64,000 nt of DNA from Phreatobacter stygius (lineage in GTDB: Bacteria > Pseudomonadota > Alphaproteobacteria > Rhizobiales > Phreatobacteraceae), in contig NZ_CP039690.1 in the NCBI RefSeq assembly GCF_005144885.1, positions 1,550,001 through 1,614,000 on the forward strand, given 5' to 3'. The notes under the pieces were generated by a model. That model was not told the DNA's origin. It ran no database searches and was given only the letters and a program-made list of their open reading frames with translations. Each line of letters opens with the position of its first letter. The stretch's first letter is position 1. This document shows positions 45,777 to 54,527 of this stretch, piece by piece. Position numbers and translations under genes: made by a program.

Positions 45777-46174
45777 TGACCCGCGAAGAATTCGATCTCT
45801 TGTGCGGGTCGCTTCCCGCGACGACCCGCGTCATCCAATGGGGCGGTTCCCATGTCTGGAAGGTCGGCGGCAAGGTCTTCGCCTTGGCGGTGCCCGCCGG
45901 CGCGATCACCTTCAAGGTCAGCGACATGACCTATCAACTGCTGCAGGACCATCCAGGCTTGCGGCCGGCCCCCTATCTCGCCTCGCGCGGCCTGAAATGG
46001 CTGCAGCAATATGCCGAACCCGGCTTGCCCGACGACGCGCTGGCCGACTATCTGCGCCACGCCCACGCCATGGTGGCGCGCGCGCTGCCCAGGAAGTTGC
46101 GAGCCGAACTCGGCTTTGACGCCCCGGAGACGGTTCCATCAGCCCGGCCGACGTCTCGACGCAAGCGAGACTGA
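45776..46174 (+). CDS. MmcQ/YjbR family DNA-binding-like protein
   Basis: A 132-residue CyaY-like-fold protein of the MmcQ/YjbR family, with MTREEFDLLCGSLPATTRVIQWGGSHVWKVGGKVFAL and the C-terminal LRHAHAMVARALPRKLRAELG. The biological role is not established. Start overlaps the pepT stop by one base (TGATG), so the two are translated together. It is followed by a repeat-rich gap. Confidence 0.85.
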   Translation: MTREEFDLLCGSLPATTRVIQWGGSHVWKVGGKVFALAVPAGAITFKVSDMTYQLLQDHPGLRPAPYLASRGLKWLQQYAEPGLPDDALADYLRHAHAMVARALPRKLRAELGFDAPETVPSARPTSRRKRD

Positions 46175-46195
46175 CCAATGCTGCACTGCGGTTTG

Positions 46196-46363
46196 CCGTC
46201 CTTCGAGGCTCGCTACGCTCGCACCTCAGGATGAGGTGGGGAAGTGTATTGCATCAGCCTTGCTCATGAAGCGCGAAGCAAGGCGTGCACTCTGCGCCGC
46301 CGCCCCTGCAATTCTCTACGATCCTCATCCTGAGGCGCGAGCGCAGCGAGCCTCGAAGGACGG
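46196..46363. repeat. Inverted pair of 41-bp palindromic repeats
   Basis: The 41 bases 46196-46236 (starting CCGTCCTTCGAGGCTCGCTA) recur inverted at 46323-46363 with only two mismatches, 86 bases apart. Each arm is itself a dispersed element of the style common in Rhizobiales genomes. The gap 46175-46498 holds no gene; besides this pair it contains the terminator at 46440-46473. The pair may fold into a long hairpin on RNA. Confidence 0.85.
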
Positions 46364-46439
46364 TAGACCGAATTGCAATACGGTTCCAATGCCTCGCCCT
46401 CAAAACGTCCTGCTCTCGAATCGGAACATCAGCCCATGA

Positions 46440-46473
46440 AAAAGCCTCGGCGAGATCACTCGCCGAGGCTTTT
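46440..46473 (-). terminator. Intrinsic terminator of the ABC transporter operon (probably bidirectional)
   Basis: AAAGCCTCGGCGAG (46441-46454) pairs perfectly with CTCGCCGAGGCTTT (46459-46472) around a 4-base ATCA loop. There are A-residues on the left and T-residues on the right, so both strands get a U-tract. It lies 26 bases after the stop of the minus-strand permease gene. Confidence 0.88.
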
Positions 46474-46498
46474 GTCTTAGCGAAATGCGTCGACCCCT

Positions 46499-47341
46499 TC
46501 AGGTCGTCTGCTGCTGTTTTGCCCGCGCGACGATCTGGGTCGGGTTGACGAAACGCAGCGCGATCAACAGCCAGATCAGTGTCGTGACCATATAGACCAC
46601 CGCCATGGCGTCGATCGACTGCACGGCGCGCACGCCCGAGGCGAAGACCGAATAATAGAGCGCCACGACGAGCGTCTGGCTGGTCGGGCCCGAGGTCAGG
46701 AAGGTCAATTCGAACATGGCGATGGTGCGCACCAGCACCAGGAGCAGGGCCGCCAGGATGCCGGGCAGCAGCATCGGCAGCAGCACATGCAGGAACAGCC
46801 GAAACGTGTCGGCGCCGAACACCCGGGCGGCGGCTTCGACCTTCGGGTCGATCTGCTCGATGAACGGGATCATCACCAGAATGACGAAGGGCACGGTCGG
46901 CACCAGGTTGGCGAGCACGACACCCCAGAACGTGCCGCCGACGCCGGCCTGATAGAGCACGGTCGCGAGCGGTATGCCGAAGGTGATCGGCGGCACCAGC
47001 AGCGGCAGCAGGAACAGCAGCATCACCGCCTTCTTGCCGGGAAACTCGCGGCGGGCGAGCGCATAGGCGGCGGGCACGCCGAGCAGCCCTGAGATCGCCA
47101 CCACGGTGAAGGCGATCTGCAGCGTGACGATCAGCACGTCATAGAGCTGGAATTCGGCCCAGGCGGCGAAATACCAGCGCGTGGTGAAGGCCGCCGGCAG
47201 CCAGGTGCCGAGCCAGCGCGTGCCGAAGGAGGACAACACGACGGTGGCGATCATGGCGAACAGGTTGAGCACGAAGAAGCCGACGATCACCCAGATGGCG
47301 GTGATCCAGAGCTTGGCTCCGACAGTGGTATCGCGGATCAT
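46499..47341 (-). CDS. ABC transporter permease, subunit 2
   Basis: A 280-residue inner-membrane protein with about six transmembrane helices. The ATPase-docking EAA loop is PKVEAAARVFGADTFRLFLHVLLPMLLPG near residue 185. The start chosen is ATG at 47341, four bases after the stop of the partner permease; the longer frame overlaps that gene. It forms a heterodimeric channel with the next gene and is energised by the 48251-49318 ATPase. Substrates are probably delivered by one or more of the three Tat-type binding proteins in this region. Confidence 0.92.
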   Translation of the reverse strand: MIRDTTVGAKLWITAIWVIVGFFVLNLFAMIATVVLSSFGTRWLGTWLPAAFTTRWYFAAWAEFQLYDVLIVTLQIAFTVVAISGLLGVPAAYALARREFPGKKAVMLLFLLPLLVPPITFGIPLATVLYQAGVGGTFWGVVLANLVPTVPFVILVMIPFIEQIDPKVEAAARVFGADTFRLFLHVLLPMLLPGILAALLLVLVRTIAMFELTFLTSGPTSQTLVVALYYSVFASGVRAVQSIDAMAVVYMVTTLIWLLIALRFVNPTQIVARAKQQQTT

Positions 47342-47345
47342 CGCT

Positions 47346-48242
47346 TCAGCCTTTCCCGCCGGCGGTCGCGCCGCGATAGAACAGGCCGCGCAGGCCCAGC
47401 ACGCCAATGACGATCGCCAGCTGGACCACCGCCATGATCATCGCGATGGCCGAGGCCATGGCGTAGTCATATTGCTCGAAGGCCGCCTGATAAGCCGCGA
47501 TCGAGATGACCCGCGTCGGCCCGGCCGGCGCGCCGAGCAGCACGGCCGAGGGAAACACCGCGAAGGCCTGGACGAAGGACAGGCAGAAGGCGATGGCCAG
47601 CCCCGGGATCAGCAGCGGCAGCAGGACAAAACGGAACCTTTGCCAGCTCTTGGCGCCATGAGTGGCGGCCGCCTGTTCCAGCGCCGGGTCGATGCCGGTG
47701 ACATAGGACAGGGTGAGCAGGAAGGTGAAGGGGAAGCCGGTAATGATCAGCGAGGCGAAGACGCCCCAATAATTGTTGGTCAGCTTCACCGGCCGGTCGA
47801 TCGCGCCGATGAGCATCAGCGTGCGGCTGAACCAGCCCTGGGGGCCGAGATAGTTGAGCAGCCCTTCGGCCACCAGCACCGTGCCGAGCGTCACCGGCAG
47901 CACCAGGATGGTGGTCAACAGGCGCTGGCGATACATCAGCCTGACGCGGAAGGCGATCGGCACGGCCAGCACCAGGCTGATGATGGTCACCGGCAGGGCG
48001 AGCTTCAGCGTCGTCCAGATCGTGTCGTAGAGGAACGGATCGGCGAAGAACTTCTGGTAATTGGCCAGCATGCCGCCCTCGCGCGGCGTGAATGACAGCA
48101 TCAGGCCGTAGAGAAACGGATAGACGAAGATCGCCAGCACGAAGAGCACGGCCGGCAGGATCAGCAAGGTGATGCCGTCGATGCCACGCAGCGCCAGGCG
48201 CTGGCGGAATCCGGGGCCGGCGGCGAGGTCTGTGTCAGCCAT
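47346..48242 (-). CDS. ABC transporter permease, subunit 1
   Basis: A 298-residue permease with six predicted helices, beginning ITLLILPAVLFVLAIFVYPFLYGLMLSF as in the MalF/ThuF-like and PotB-like families. The EAA loop is ALEQAAATHGAKSWQRFRFVLLPLLIPG. Start ATG at 48242 lies 8 bases after the ATPase stop codon. It is in one operon with the ATPase and the second permease. Confidence 0.93.
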   Translation of the reverse strand: MADTDLAAGPGFRQRLALRGIDGITLLILPAVLFVLAIFVYPFLYGLMLSFTPREGGMLANYQKFFADPFLYDTIWTTLKLALPVTIISLVLAVPIAFRVRLMYRQRLLTTILVLPVTLGTVLVAEGLLNYLGPQGWFSRTLMLIGAIDRPVKLTNNYWGVFASLIITGFPFTFLLTLSYVTGIDPALEQAAATHGAKSWQRFRFVLLPLLIPGLAIAFCLSFVQAFAVFPSAVLLGAPAGPTRVISIAAYQAAFEQYDYAMASAIAMIMAVVQLAIVIGVLGLRGLFYRGATAGGKG

Positions 48243-48250
48243 GACCGGCC

Positions 48251-49318
48251 TCACGCGGCAAAGACGAGGGCACGGCCGGGATCGACCGTGAGCGAAATGG
48301 CGCTGCCGAGAGCGGCGCGGCTGGGCGCGTGGAAGATCAGTTCCAGGCCATCGGCGGTGCGCGCCGTGCCGACGAATTCGCGGCCGCGATATTCGATCGT
48401 CTCGACGGTGGCGCCGATCGAATTGGCGCCGCCGGGCCCCCCGGCGACGTCGTCCGGCCGGGCCGCGATAACAGCGTCGGCGCCGACGGCAAGATCCGCC
48501 CGCAAGCGGCCCGACAGCGTGGTGCCGCCGACCGCGATCGTCGCAAACGAACCCTCGCGCGCCGTGACCTTGCCGGTCAGTCGGTTGCGGAAGCCCATGA
48601 ACTCCGCAACGTCGAGATGGTCGGGGCTCTCGTAGAGCTCGGGCGGCGCGCCGACCTGGCGGATCGCACCGTCGCGCAGCACCACCACCCGGTCGGCCAG
48701 CGACAAGGCCTCGTCCTGGTCGTGGGTGACATAGATGGTGGTGGCGCCGAGCTGGTTGTGGATGCGGCGGATTTCGGCGCGCATTTCCAGCCGCAGCTTG
48801 GCGTCGAGATTGGACAAGGGTTCGTCCATCAGCACCAAAGGCGGCTCGATGACGATGGCCCGGGCAATCGCCACGCGCTGCTGCTGGCCGCCCGACAATT
48901 GGCCCGGCAGCTTGTGGCCCTGCGTCTCCAGCCGGACCAGGCCGAGCGCCTCTTCGACCCGCTTGTCGATCTCGGTCCTGGGGGTGCGCCGCATCTTCAG
49001 GCCGAAGCCGATATTCTGGCGCACCGTCATATGCGGGAACAGCGCATAATTCTGGAACACCATGCCGAAGCCGCGATCTTCCGGCTTCAGCTGGTCGATG
49101 CGCCTGCTGTCGACATAGATACCGCCGGCGGTGGTCGCCAGCAGCCCGGCAATGCAATTGAGCGCGGTCGACTTGCCGCAGCCCGATGGCCCGAGCAGCG
49201 CGATGAACTCACCCTTGGCGATCGACAGCGAGACGTCGCGCAAGGCGTTGACGTTGCCGAAGGCGCGGCTGACGCGATCCAGCCGGATTTCCTTGAAGGG
49301 GGACGAGGCAAGCAACAT
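48251..49318 (-). CDS. ABC transporter ATP-binding protein
   Basis: A 355-residue importer ATPase of the MalK/PotA class. It has Walker [11 protein letters not shown]-loop [15 protein letters not shown], signature LSGGQQQR, Walker [13 protein letters not shown] and H-loop [10 protein letters not shown]-terminal TOBE-like regulatory domain starts around residue 240. Start ATG at 49318 is used; the upstream in-frame extension is not conserved-looking. It is the first gene of the three-gene operon and is divergent from the GntR gene. No other importer ATPase exists in the window. Confidence 0.94.
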   Translation of the reverse strand: MLLASSPFKEIRLDRVSRAFGNVNALRDVSLSIAKGEFIALLGPSGCGKSTALNCIAGLLATTAGGIYVDSRRIDQLKPEDRGFGMVFQNYALFPHMTVRQNIGFGLKMRRTPRTEIDKRVEEALGLVRLETQGHKLPGQLSGGQQQRVAIARAIVIEPPLVLMDEPLSNLDAKLRLEMRAEIRRIHNQLGATTIYVTHDQDEALSLADRVVVLRDGAIRQVGAPPELYESPDHLDVAEFMGFRNRLTGKVTAREGSFATIAVGGTTLSGRLRADLAVGADAVIAARPDDVAGGPGGANSIGATVETIEYRGREFVGTARTADGLELIFHAPSRAALGSAISLTVDPGRALVFAA

Positions 49319-49740
49319 CTCAAGGCGTGTCCTGTTCTCGGGTCCAATGATGATGACGGAACGCGACGCCGCCGCGACCGGAGGCCCGCCGTGCGCCGGG
49401 CCGGATCGGCCGCACCGGCGAGGTCGCGCTGTGGCCACCGGCCAGCCATGGCCAAGGCCCTGCCGCGCCGGCCTTCGATGCTCCGTCGGCCTGTCCCGTC
49501 GGCATTCCCATGCGTTTCCTCAAACCTTGCGAAGGGCGATCCGGCAGACCCTGTTGACCAGGTCCTTGCTGATTTCGGATCGCATCCCTTATTGATATAC
49601 TAATCTATCAGTGGCTCATTGCAACCCGGGACGCCCTGCCAGGACGGGCCTCCTCCAATCCGGAGATAGCTTGGTAGCTTGGCGCGCCTCGAGAAACAAT
49701 ATATTAGTATTCCAACAATGCTGAAGGCGGGAGCAAGCGC
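49319..49740. promoter_or_regulatory. Divergent control region between the ABC operon and the GntR gene
   Basis: These 422 bases hold no convincing gene. The part from 49585 to 49720 is AT-rich against the genome. It carries TGATATACTA at 49593-49602 within a larger inverted repeat TGATA-N8-TATCA (49593-49610), and TAGTATTCCA at 49705-49714. These are the candidate GntR operators for both transcription directions. Confidence 0.55.
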
Positions 49741-50499
49741 GTGGGCCTGTTTGAAAAACCGGGTGAGAAGGCCGGCGCGGCACCCGCGTCGGCGAGCCCG
49801 TCGCTGCGACCGGTATCCGCCCAGCAGCGCAGCCCGGCGATCAAGCGAACCACGACCGCCACCGCGATCTACCGTGACCTTCACGCCGCGATCGTCTCGA
49901 TGCAACTGACGCCTGGAACCGCGCTGAACGAAAAGATGCTGACCGAACGTTTCGGCGTCAGCCGCACGCCGGTGCGCGAGGCGCTGATCCGCCTGGTCGA
50001 GGACGGCCTTGTCGACATCTTCCCGCAATCCGGCACCTTCGTCGCACGTATCCCGGTCGGGCTGATCCCCGAGGCGGTGATCATTCGCCAGGCGCTGGAA
50101 GATGCGACCGTGTCGCGCGCCGCCGCTTCGGCGACGCCGGAGGACATGGCGCGGCTCGACGATATTCTGGCCCGCCAGAAATTTTTCAGCGACCGGCAGG
50201 ACCTCAACGCCTTCCACGAGGCTGACGAGGCCTTCCACGAGACGATCGCGGCGATATCGGGCCATCCCGGCATCTGGACCTATCTGAAACCCGCCAAGGT
50301 CCAGATCGATCGCTGCCGCCGGCTGACCTTGCCGGCGCTCGGCCGCATGGAATTCGTGCTCAGCGAACATGCCCTGATCCGTGACGCCATCGCCGCCCAT
50401 GACGTCACGGCGGCGCGCGCCGCCATGCACAAGCACCTGAGCGCGGTCATTCCCGATACCGAGAAGCTGCGCAGCACCTTCCCCGACAGTTTCGTCTGA
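49741..50499 (+). CDS. GntR-family regulator with FCD domain
   Basis: A 252-residue FadR-type regulator. After a 35-residue disordered tail the winged helix reads IYRDLHAAIVSMQLTPGTALNEKMLTERFGVSRTPVREALIRLVEDGLV. The C-terminal all-helical FCD ligand domain has the metal-binding Asp/His pattern (FHEADEAFHETIAAISGH and SEHALIRDAIAAHD). Start GTG at 49741 has GGGAG upstream. It is followed after 32 bases by mannonate dehydratase and is divergent from the ABC operon. Regulation of hexuronate genes, as for UxuR/ExuR relatives, is likely. The ligand is not shown. Confidence 0.92.
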   Translation: MGLFEKPGEKAGAAPASASPSLRPVSAQQRSPAIKRTTTATAIYRDLHAAIVSMQLTPGTALNEKMLTERFGVSRTPVREALIRLVEDGLVDIFPQSGTFVARIPVGLIPEAVIIRQALEDATVSRAAASATPEDMARLDDILARQKFFSDRQDLNAFHEADEAFHETIAAISGHPGIWTYLKPAKVQIDRCRRLTLPALGRMEFVLSEHALIRDAIAAHDVTAARAAMHKHLSAVIPDTEKLRSTFPDSFV

Positions 50500-50531
50500 A
50501 CGCCGAACAGACCTCAAGGAGAGCCAACAGG

Positions 50532-51713
50532 ATGCGGCAGGGGTGGAGATGGTATGGCCCGCACGCCAATGTGCCGCTCGACGCGGTGCGCCAGGCCGGC
50601 GCGACCGACGTGGTCTCGTCGCTTCACCATGTGCCGATCGGACGCGCCTGGACCTTGGCCGAGGTCACCGACCACCTGGCCTTGATCGAGACCACCCCGC
50701 CGGGACGCTCGCCCCTGACCTGGTCGGTGGTCGAGAGCATCCCGATCCCCGACGCGGTCAAGCGCCAGGGCGCCGCCGCCCGGAGCGAGATCGAGGCCTG
50801 GATCGCCAGCATGGAGGCGGTCGCCGGCGCCGGCATCCAGGTCATCTGCTACAATTTCATGCCGGTGGTGGACTGGACGCGCACCGACCTCGACCATGTC
50901 ATCCCGACCGGCGCCACCGCCATGCGCTTCGACCAGGACCGCTTCGCCGCCTTCGACCTGTTCATCCTGGCGCGCGACGGCGCGGACCAAGACTATTCGG
51001 TGGCCGACAAGGAGCGCGCCCGCGCCGTCCATGCGGCGATGAGCGACGCCGAGATCGCCGAACTCACCACCAATATCGCCAGCGCGCTGCCCGGCTCCAC
51101 CACCGAACCGCTGACCATTCCGGCCTTCCGCGACCGGCTGCGCGCCTATGCCGGTATCGATGCGGCGAAGCTGCGCGCGCATCTGGTCGGCTTCCTTCAA
51201 GCCGTCACGCCGGCGGCGGAAGCGCTTGGCGTCAAGCTCACCTTGCACCCGGACGACCCGCCGCGCTCGCTGTTCGGCCTGCCGCGCGTCGCCTCCACCG
51301 CCAACGACTATGCCGCCCTGTTCGATGCCGTGCCCTCACCCGCCAACGGCATGTGTTATTGCACCGGCAGCCTTGGCGTGCGCGCCGACAACGACCTGCC
51401 CGCCATCGCCCGGCGTTTCGCCTCGCGCATCCATTTCGCCCATTTGCGCGCCACCAAGCGCGAGGGCGACGGCCGCAGCTTCCACGAATCGGCCCATCTC
51501 GAAGGCGATGTCGACATGCTCGCGGTGCTGCGCGAGCTGGTCGCCGAGGACCGCAAGCGGGCAGCCGGCGAGACCATCATCTTCCGCCCCGACCACGGTC
51601 ATCGCATGCTGGATGATCTGACCAAACAGGTAAGCCCGGGCTATCCGGCGATCGGCCGTCTGCGCGGCCTCGCCGAACTGCGCGGCATTCTTTATGCGCT
51701 GGGCGCGCTCTGA
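50532..51713 (+). CDS. uxuA: Mannonate dehydratase
   Basis: A 393-residue enzyme converting D-mannonate to 2-keto-3-deoxygluconate in hexuronate breakdown. Features: MRQGWRWYGPHANVPLDAVRQAGATDVVSSLHHVP at the start, IQVICYNFMPVVDWTRTDL, LHPDDPPRSLFGLPR, CYCTGSLGVRADNDLP, FAHLRATKREGDGRSFHESAHLEGDVD and RPDHGHRMLDD with the metal-binding His/Cys/Asp residues. AAGGAGAG lies upstream of the start. It is downstream of the GntR gene on the same strand. No uxaB or uxaC is in the window; the nearby oxidoreductases might supply mannonate. Confidence 0.95.
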   Translation: MRQGWRWYGPHANVPLDAVRQAGATDVVSSLHHVPIGRAWTLAEVTDHLALIETTPPGRSPLTWSVVESIPIPDAVKRQGAAARSEIEAWIASMEAVAGAGIQVICYNFMPVVDWTRTDLDHVIPTGATAMRFDQDRFAAFDLFILARDGADQDYSVADKERARAVHAAMSDAEIAELTTNIASALPGSTTEPLTIPAFRDRLRAYAGIDAAKLRAHLVGFLQAVTPAAEALGVKLTLHPDDPPRSLFGLPRVASTANDYAALFDAVPSPANGMCYCTGSLGVRADNDLPAIARRFASRIHFAHLRATKREGDGRSFHESAHLEGDVDMLAVLRELVAEDRKRAAGETIIFRPDHGHRMLDDLTKQVSPGYPAIGRLRGLAELRGILYALGAL

Positions 51714-51744
51714 CGCGGTTCGACCCGACAGGGGCCGGAGCCGT

Positions 51745-52914
51745 TCAGGCGCCGGCCTCGGGCCGGACGCGCGCCAGTTCGGCCAGCGCAAAGACAAGGT
51801 GATAGAGCACCCGGACCGGAACATCGGCGCTGACCGGCTGTCCCGCCGCATCCAGCTGGTTCAGCCAGCGGCCGCTGCCGGCCTCGACATAATGCCGGAA
51901 GATCAGCGCCAGCACCTGGTCGATCGCCGCTCCGGCCTGATCGTCACGGCCGAATTCCAGGCGCGCGGTCAGCGCTTTCAACAGTTCCGTCTGCGGCCAG
52001 AGCCGCTTGGACGGCTTGATCACCTGGCCGGAACGATCGATTTCATCGAAGGCGGCGCCGACGGGATCGGCCGCTGCCAGGCCATGGGCCCGGCCGAAAG
52101 CGAACAGCCTGTCGGCCATGGCGAGCACGCTCGCATCGCCGCCGAGGCGGGCGTAGTGGTGGATGAGCCAGCACCATTCGAAATGGTGGCCGGGCTCGCG
52201 GATCGCGCCGCTCGGGCCCTCCGCCGGCCGCCAGTCGTCGGTGAAGAATTCGCCGAGCGAGCCGGTCTCGGCGTCGAAAAGATGCGCGCGCAGCAAATCG
52301 ACCATGCCGGTCGCCCGGCCGAGCCAGGGGCTCTCCGGCGCGACCTCGGCCAAAAGCAGGAAAGCCTCGAGCAGGTGCATATGCGGGTTCTGCCGGCGCG
52401 GCAGGGTCTGAAGCGTATCCTCGGCGAAACCGCCCGCCGCATGGGCGAGGTTCGCCTCGATGAAACCGGCGACATCGTCGGCAACCCTCAGCACCGAAAG
52501 ATCACCCGAGGCGCGGGCATACCAGCCGAGCCCGAACAGCACGAAGGCGAGATCGTAGAGATCGGAGCGTCCGTCGATAACCTCGCCGGCGGCCGTGACG
52601 GCATGGCGGAACCGGCCGTCCGGGCCGCGGCAGGCGCCGAGCAGGAAGTCCAGGCCGTGGCGCGCGGCGGCAAGCCCGGGGCCGGCCGGATCGAGGTAAT
52701 GGCCATGGCTGAACACATAGATCAGCCGCGCGGTCACCAGGGTCGTCCGCCGCTCGGTCAGGACAGGCGTGAAACCCGGCCGCATCAGCTCGACGAAGCC
52801 CGGCCGGCGCGGATCGGCAACCGCCGCCGCCCAGGCCGGCACCAGCACCTGGGTCAGCCAGGCCCTGATGTCGGTCGGCACCCCCGCCGCGCCGCCGCTC
52901 TTTCGATCCGTCAC
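51745..52914 (-). CDS. AGE-family epimerase/isomerase
   Basis: A 389-residue (alpha/alpha)6-barrel enzyme of the N-acylglucosamine 2-epimerase/mannose isomerase family. It has RTTLVTARLIYVFSHG (general RxxxxxR pattern), SDLYDLAFVLFGL, NPHMHLLEAFLLL, REPGHHFEWCWLI with catalytic-type His residues and LWPQTELLKAL. Start GTG at 52914 is preferred because GGAG lies seven bases upstream; the upstream GTG at 52944 has none. The gene runs opposite to uxuA and to the second binding protein. The substrate could be a hexose or N-acyl hexosamine, which fits the nag genes nearby. Confidence 0.87.
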   Translation of the reverse strand: MTDRKSGGAAGVPTDIRAWLTQVLVPAWAAAVADPRRPGFVELMRPGFTPVLTERRTTLVTARLIYVFSHGHYLDPAGPGLAAARHGLDFLLGACRGPDGRFRHAVTAAGEVIDGRSDLYDLAFVLFGLGWYARASGDLSVLRVADDVAGFIEANLAHAAGGFAEDTLQTLPRRQNPHMHLLEAFLLLAEVAPESPWLGRATGMVDLLRAHLFDAETGSLGEFFTDDWRPAEGPSGAIREPGHHFEWCWLIHHYARLGGDASVLAMADRLFAFGRAHGLAAADPVGAAFDEIDRSGQVIKPSKRLWPQTELLKALTARLEFGRDDQAGAAIDQVLALIFRHYVEAGSGRWLNQLDAAGQPVSADVPVRVLYHLVFALAELARVRPEAGA

Positions 52915-52962
52915 CGCGTCACTCCGCCCCTGGCCGAAAGCCACGCCATCGAAACTGCAATT

Positions 52963-52976
52963 CTGCCCGCGGGCAG
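52963..52976. promoter_or_regulatory. Perfect 14-bp palindrome between the AGE and binding-protein genes
   Basis: CTGCCCGCGGGCAG lies 49-62 bases before the second binding-protein gene and close to the divergent AGE start. It is a GC-only candidate operator and could be a chance occurrence in this base composition. Confidence 0.3.
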
Positions 52977-53025
52977 GTCAACGAGGAAGCGCCAAGCTTC
53001 CGCTCTGGGATAAGGAAACCACGCC

Positions 53026-54216
53026 ATGGACACCTTCGATCACGATCTGTCGCGCCGCCTGGTTCTGGGTGGTATCGCGGGAGCCGCGGCGCTCGGCGCC
53101 ACCGGCGCCCGAGCGCAAGGGCCGGCGCTGCCGCGCTCGCCCATCACACTCAATGTCATCGATGTCGGCGGCGCGCTGGCGCTGGTGCAGAAGCCGCTCG
53201 ACAATTTCCGCGCGGCCAAGCCGAACCTGGTCTCGCGGATGACCTTCACCAAGGCGCCCGCCCCCGAACTGCCTGGCAAGATCAAGGCGATGCAGGACGC
53301 CAGGCGGGTCGATCTCGATCTCGTGCTCGGCGGCATGGACGTGCTCTCCGCCGGCATCGACCAGCAGCTCTGGGTGCCGCTCTTGCCGACCTATGCCTCG
53401 GTGCTGCCCAAGCCTGAGGACATCTATCTCAAGGGCGCGCTGGACAATCACAATCTCGGCCAGGGTTTCGGCATGTGCATGGTCTATTACCCCTCGGGAC
53501 CGCTGCTCGAATATCTGCCCGAACGGGTCAGGACGCCGCCGACCAGCGCCGAGGAACTGCTCGCCTGGGCCAAGGCCAATCCCAATCGCTTCCTCTATGC
53601 CCGGCCGGCCAATTCCGGTCCCGGCCGCACCTTCATGATGGGCCTGCCTTATATTCTCGGCGACAGCGATCCGAAGGACCCGGTCAATGGCTGGAGCAAG
53701 ACCTGGGCCTATCTGAAGGAACTCGGCCGCTATATCGAATATTATCCCGGCGGCACCGGCGCGACCATGAAGGAGCTCGGCGAAGGCTCGCGCGACATCA
53801 TCGTCACGACCACCGGCTGGGACATCAATCCGCGCGTGCTGGGCATCGTGCCGAAGGCCGCGCGGATCCAGACGCTGAAAGGTTTCCACTGGGTGTCGGA
53901 TGCCCAGTTCATGTTCGTGCCCAAGGGCGTTGGCGACGACAAGCTCGCCGTCCTGCTCGAGCTGATCAAATGGGTGCTGAGCCCGGCTCAGCAGGCCTAT
54001 ACCTATGACGAGGGCTATTTTTATCCCGGCCCGGCGGTCAAGGACGTGCCCTTGTCGATGGCGCCGCCGGAAAGCCAGGCGGCGATCCGCGAATTCGGCC
54101 GGCCGGAATATGACAAGCTGATCGCCGAAGTGCCGGTGGAGACGCCGATCAACCCGGACAAAATGGTGCTCGCCTTCCGTCGCTGGGACGAAGAGGTCGG
54201 CTCCAAGCGAGCGTGA
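53026..54216 (+). CDS. ABC transporter periplasmic solute-binding protein, paralogue 2
   Basis: A 396-residue paralogue of the proteins at 41111 and 57684. It has a twin-arginine signal (LSRRLVLGG) and mature start around AQGPALPRSP. Shared signature stretches are YYPSGPLLEYLPERV, ELLAWAKANPNRFLYARPANSGPGRTFMMGLPYILGD, TTTGWDINPRVLG and YDEGYFYPGPAVKDVPLS. TAAGGA lies upstream of the start. No permease follows: the gene is flanked by the AGE gene and, after a repeat, the ROK gene. It may use the single permease set at 46499-49318. Confidence 0.88.
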   Translation: MDTFDHDLSRRLVLGGIAGAAALGATGARAQGPALPRSPITLNVIDVGGALALVQKPLDNFRAAKPNLVSRMTFTKAPAPELPGKIKAMQDARRVDLDLVLGGMDVLSAGIDQQLWVPLLPTYASVLPKPEDIYLKGALDNHNLGQGFGMCMVYYPSGPLLEYLPERVRTPPTSAEELLAWAKANPNRFLYARPANSGPGRTFMMGLPYILGDSDPKDPVNGWSKTWAYLKELGRYIEYYPGGTGATMKELGEGSRDIIVTTTGWDINPRVLGIVPKAARIQTLKGFHWVSDAQFMFVPKGVGDDKLAVLLELIKWVLSPAQQAYTYDEGYFYPGPAVKDVPLSMAPPESQAAIREFGRPEYDKLIAEVPVETPINPDKMVLAFRRWDEEVGSKRA

Positions 54217-54360
54217 TGGGTAACCTCCGCGCTGGCGCTCGCGCCGAACCGACCCCCTCCCAAAGGGCTACGACATTCACACATCTCTCAAAGGGGCCTG
54301 AATTCGCCACCTCTGAAGGCTTCGCACGAGAACCACGGATAGCGCATGCGCCGTCCTTTT

Positions 54361-54447
54361 TCGTCATGGCCGGCCTTGTGCCGGCCATCCACGCATTGCC
54401 TTGACCGGGGAGGACGTGGATGGCCGTGACAAGCACGGCCATGACGA
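54361..54447. repeat. Inverted pair of 33-bp palindromic (REP-like) repeats
   Basis: TCGTCATGGCCGGCCTTGTG and following bases (54361-54393) recur inverted at 54415-54447 with four mismatches in 33. Each arm also has internal GGCC symmetry. The surrounding gap 54217-54527 contains no recognisable gene. The pair may act as a transcription end for the binding-protein gene and the ROK gene, which converge here. Confidence 0.75.
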
Positions 54448-54527
54448 AGCGAGAAACACCGCGCCAAGACATGGATTGTCGAGATGTGTGAATCCGGTAG
54501 CCCAAAGGGAGAGGGTTCGTTGCCCCT

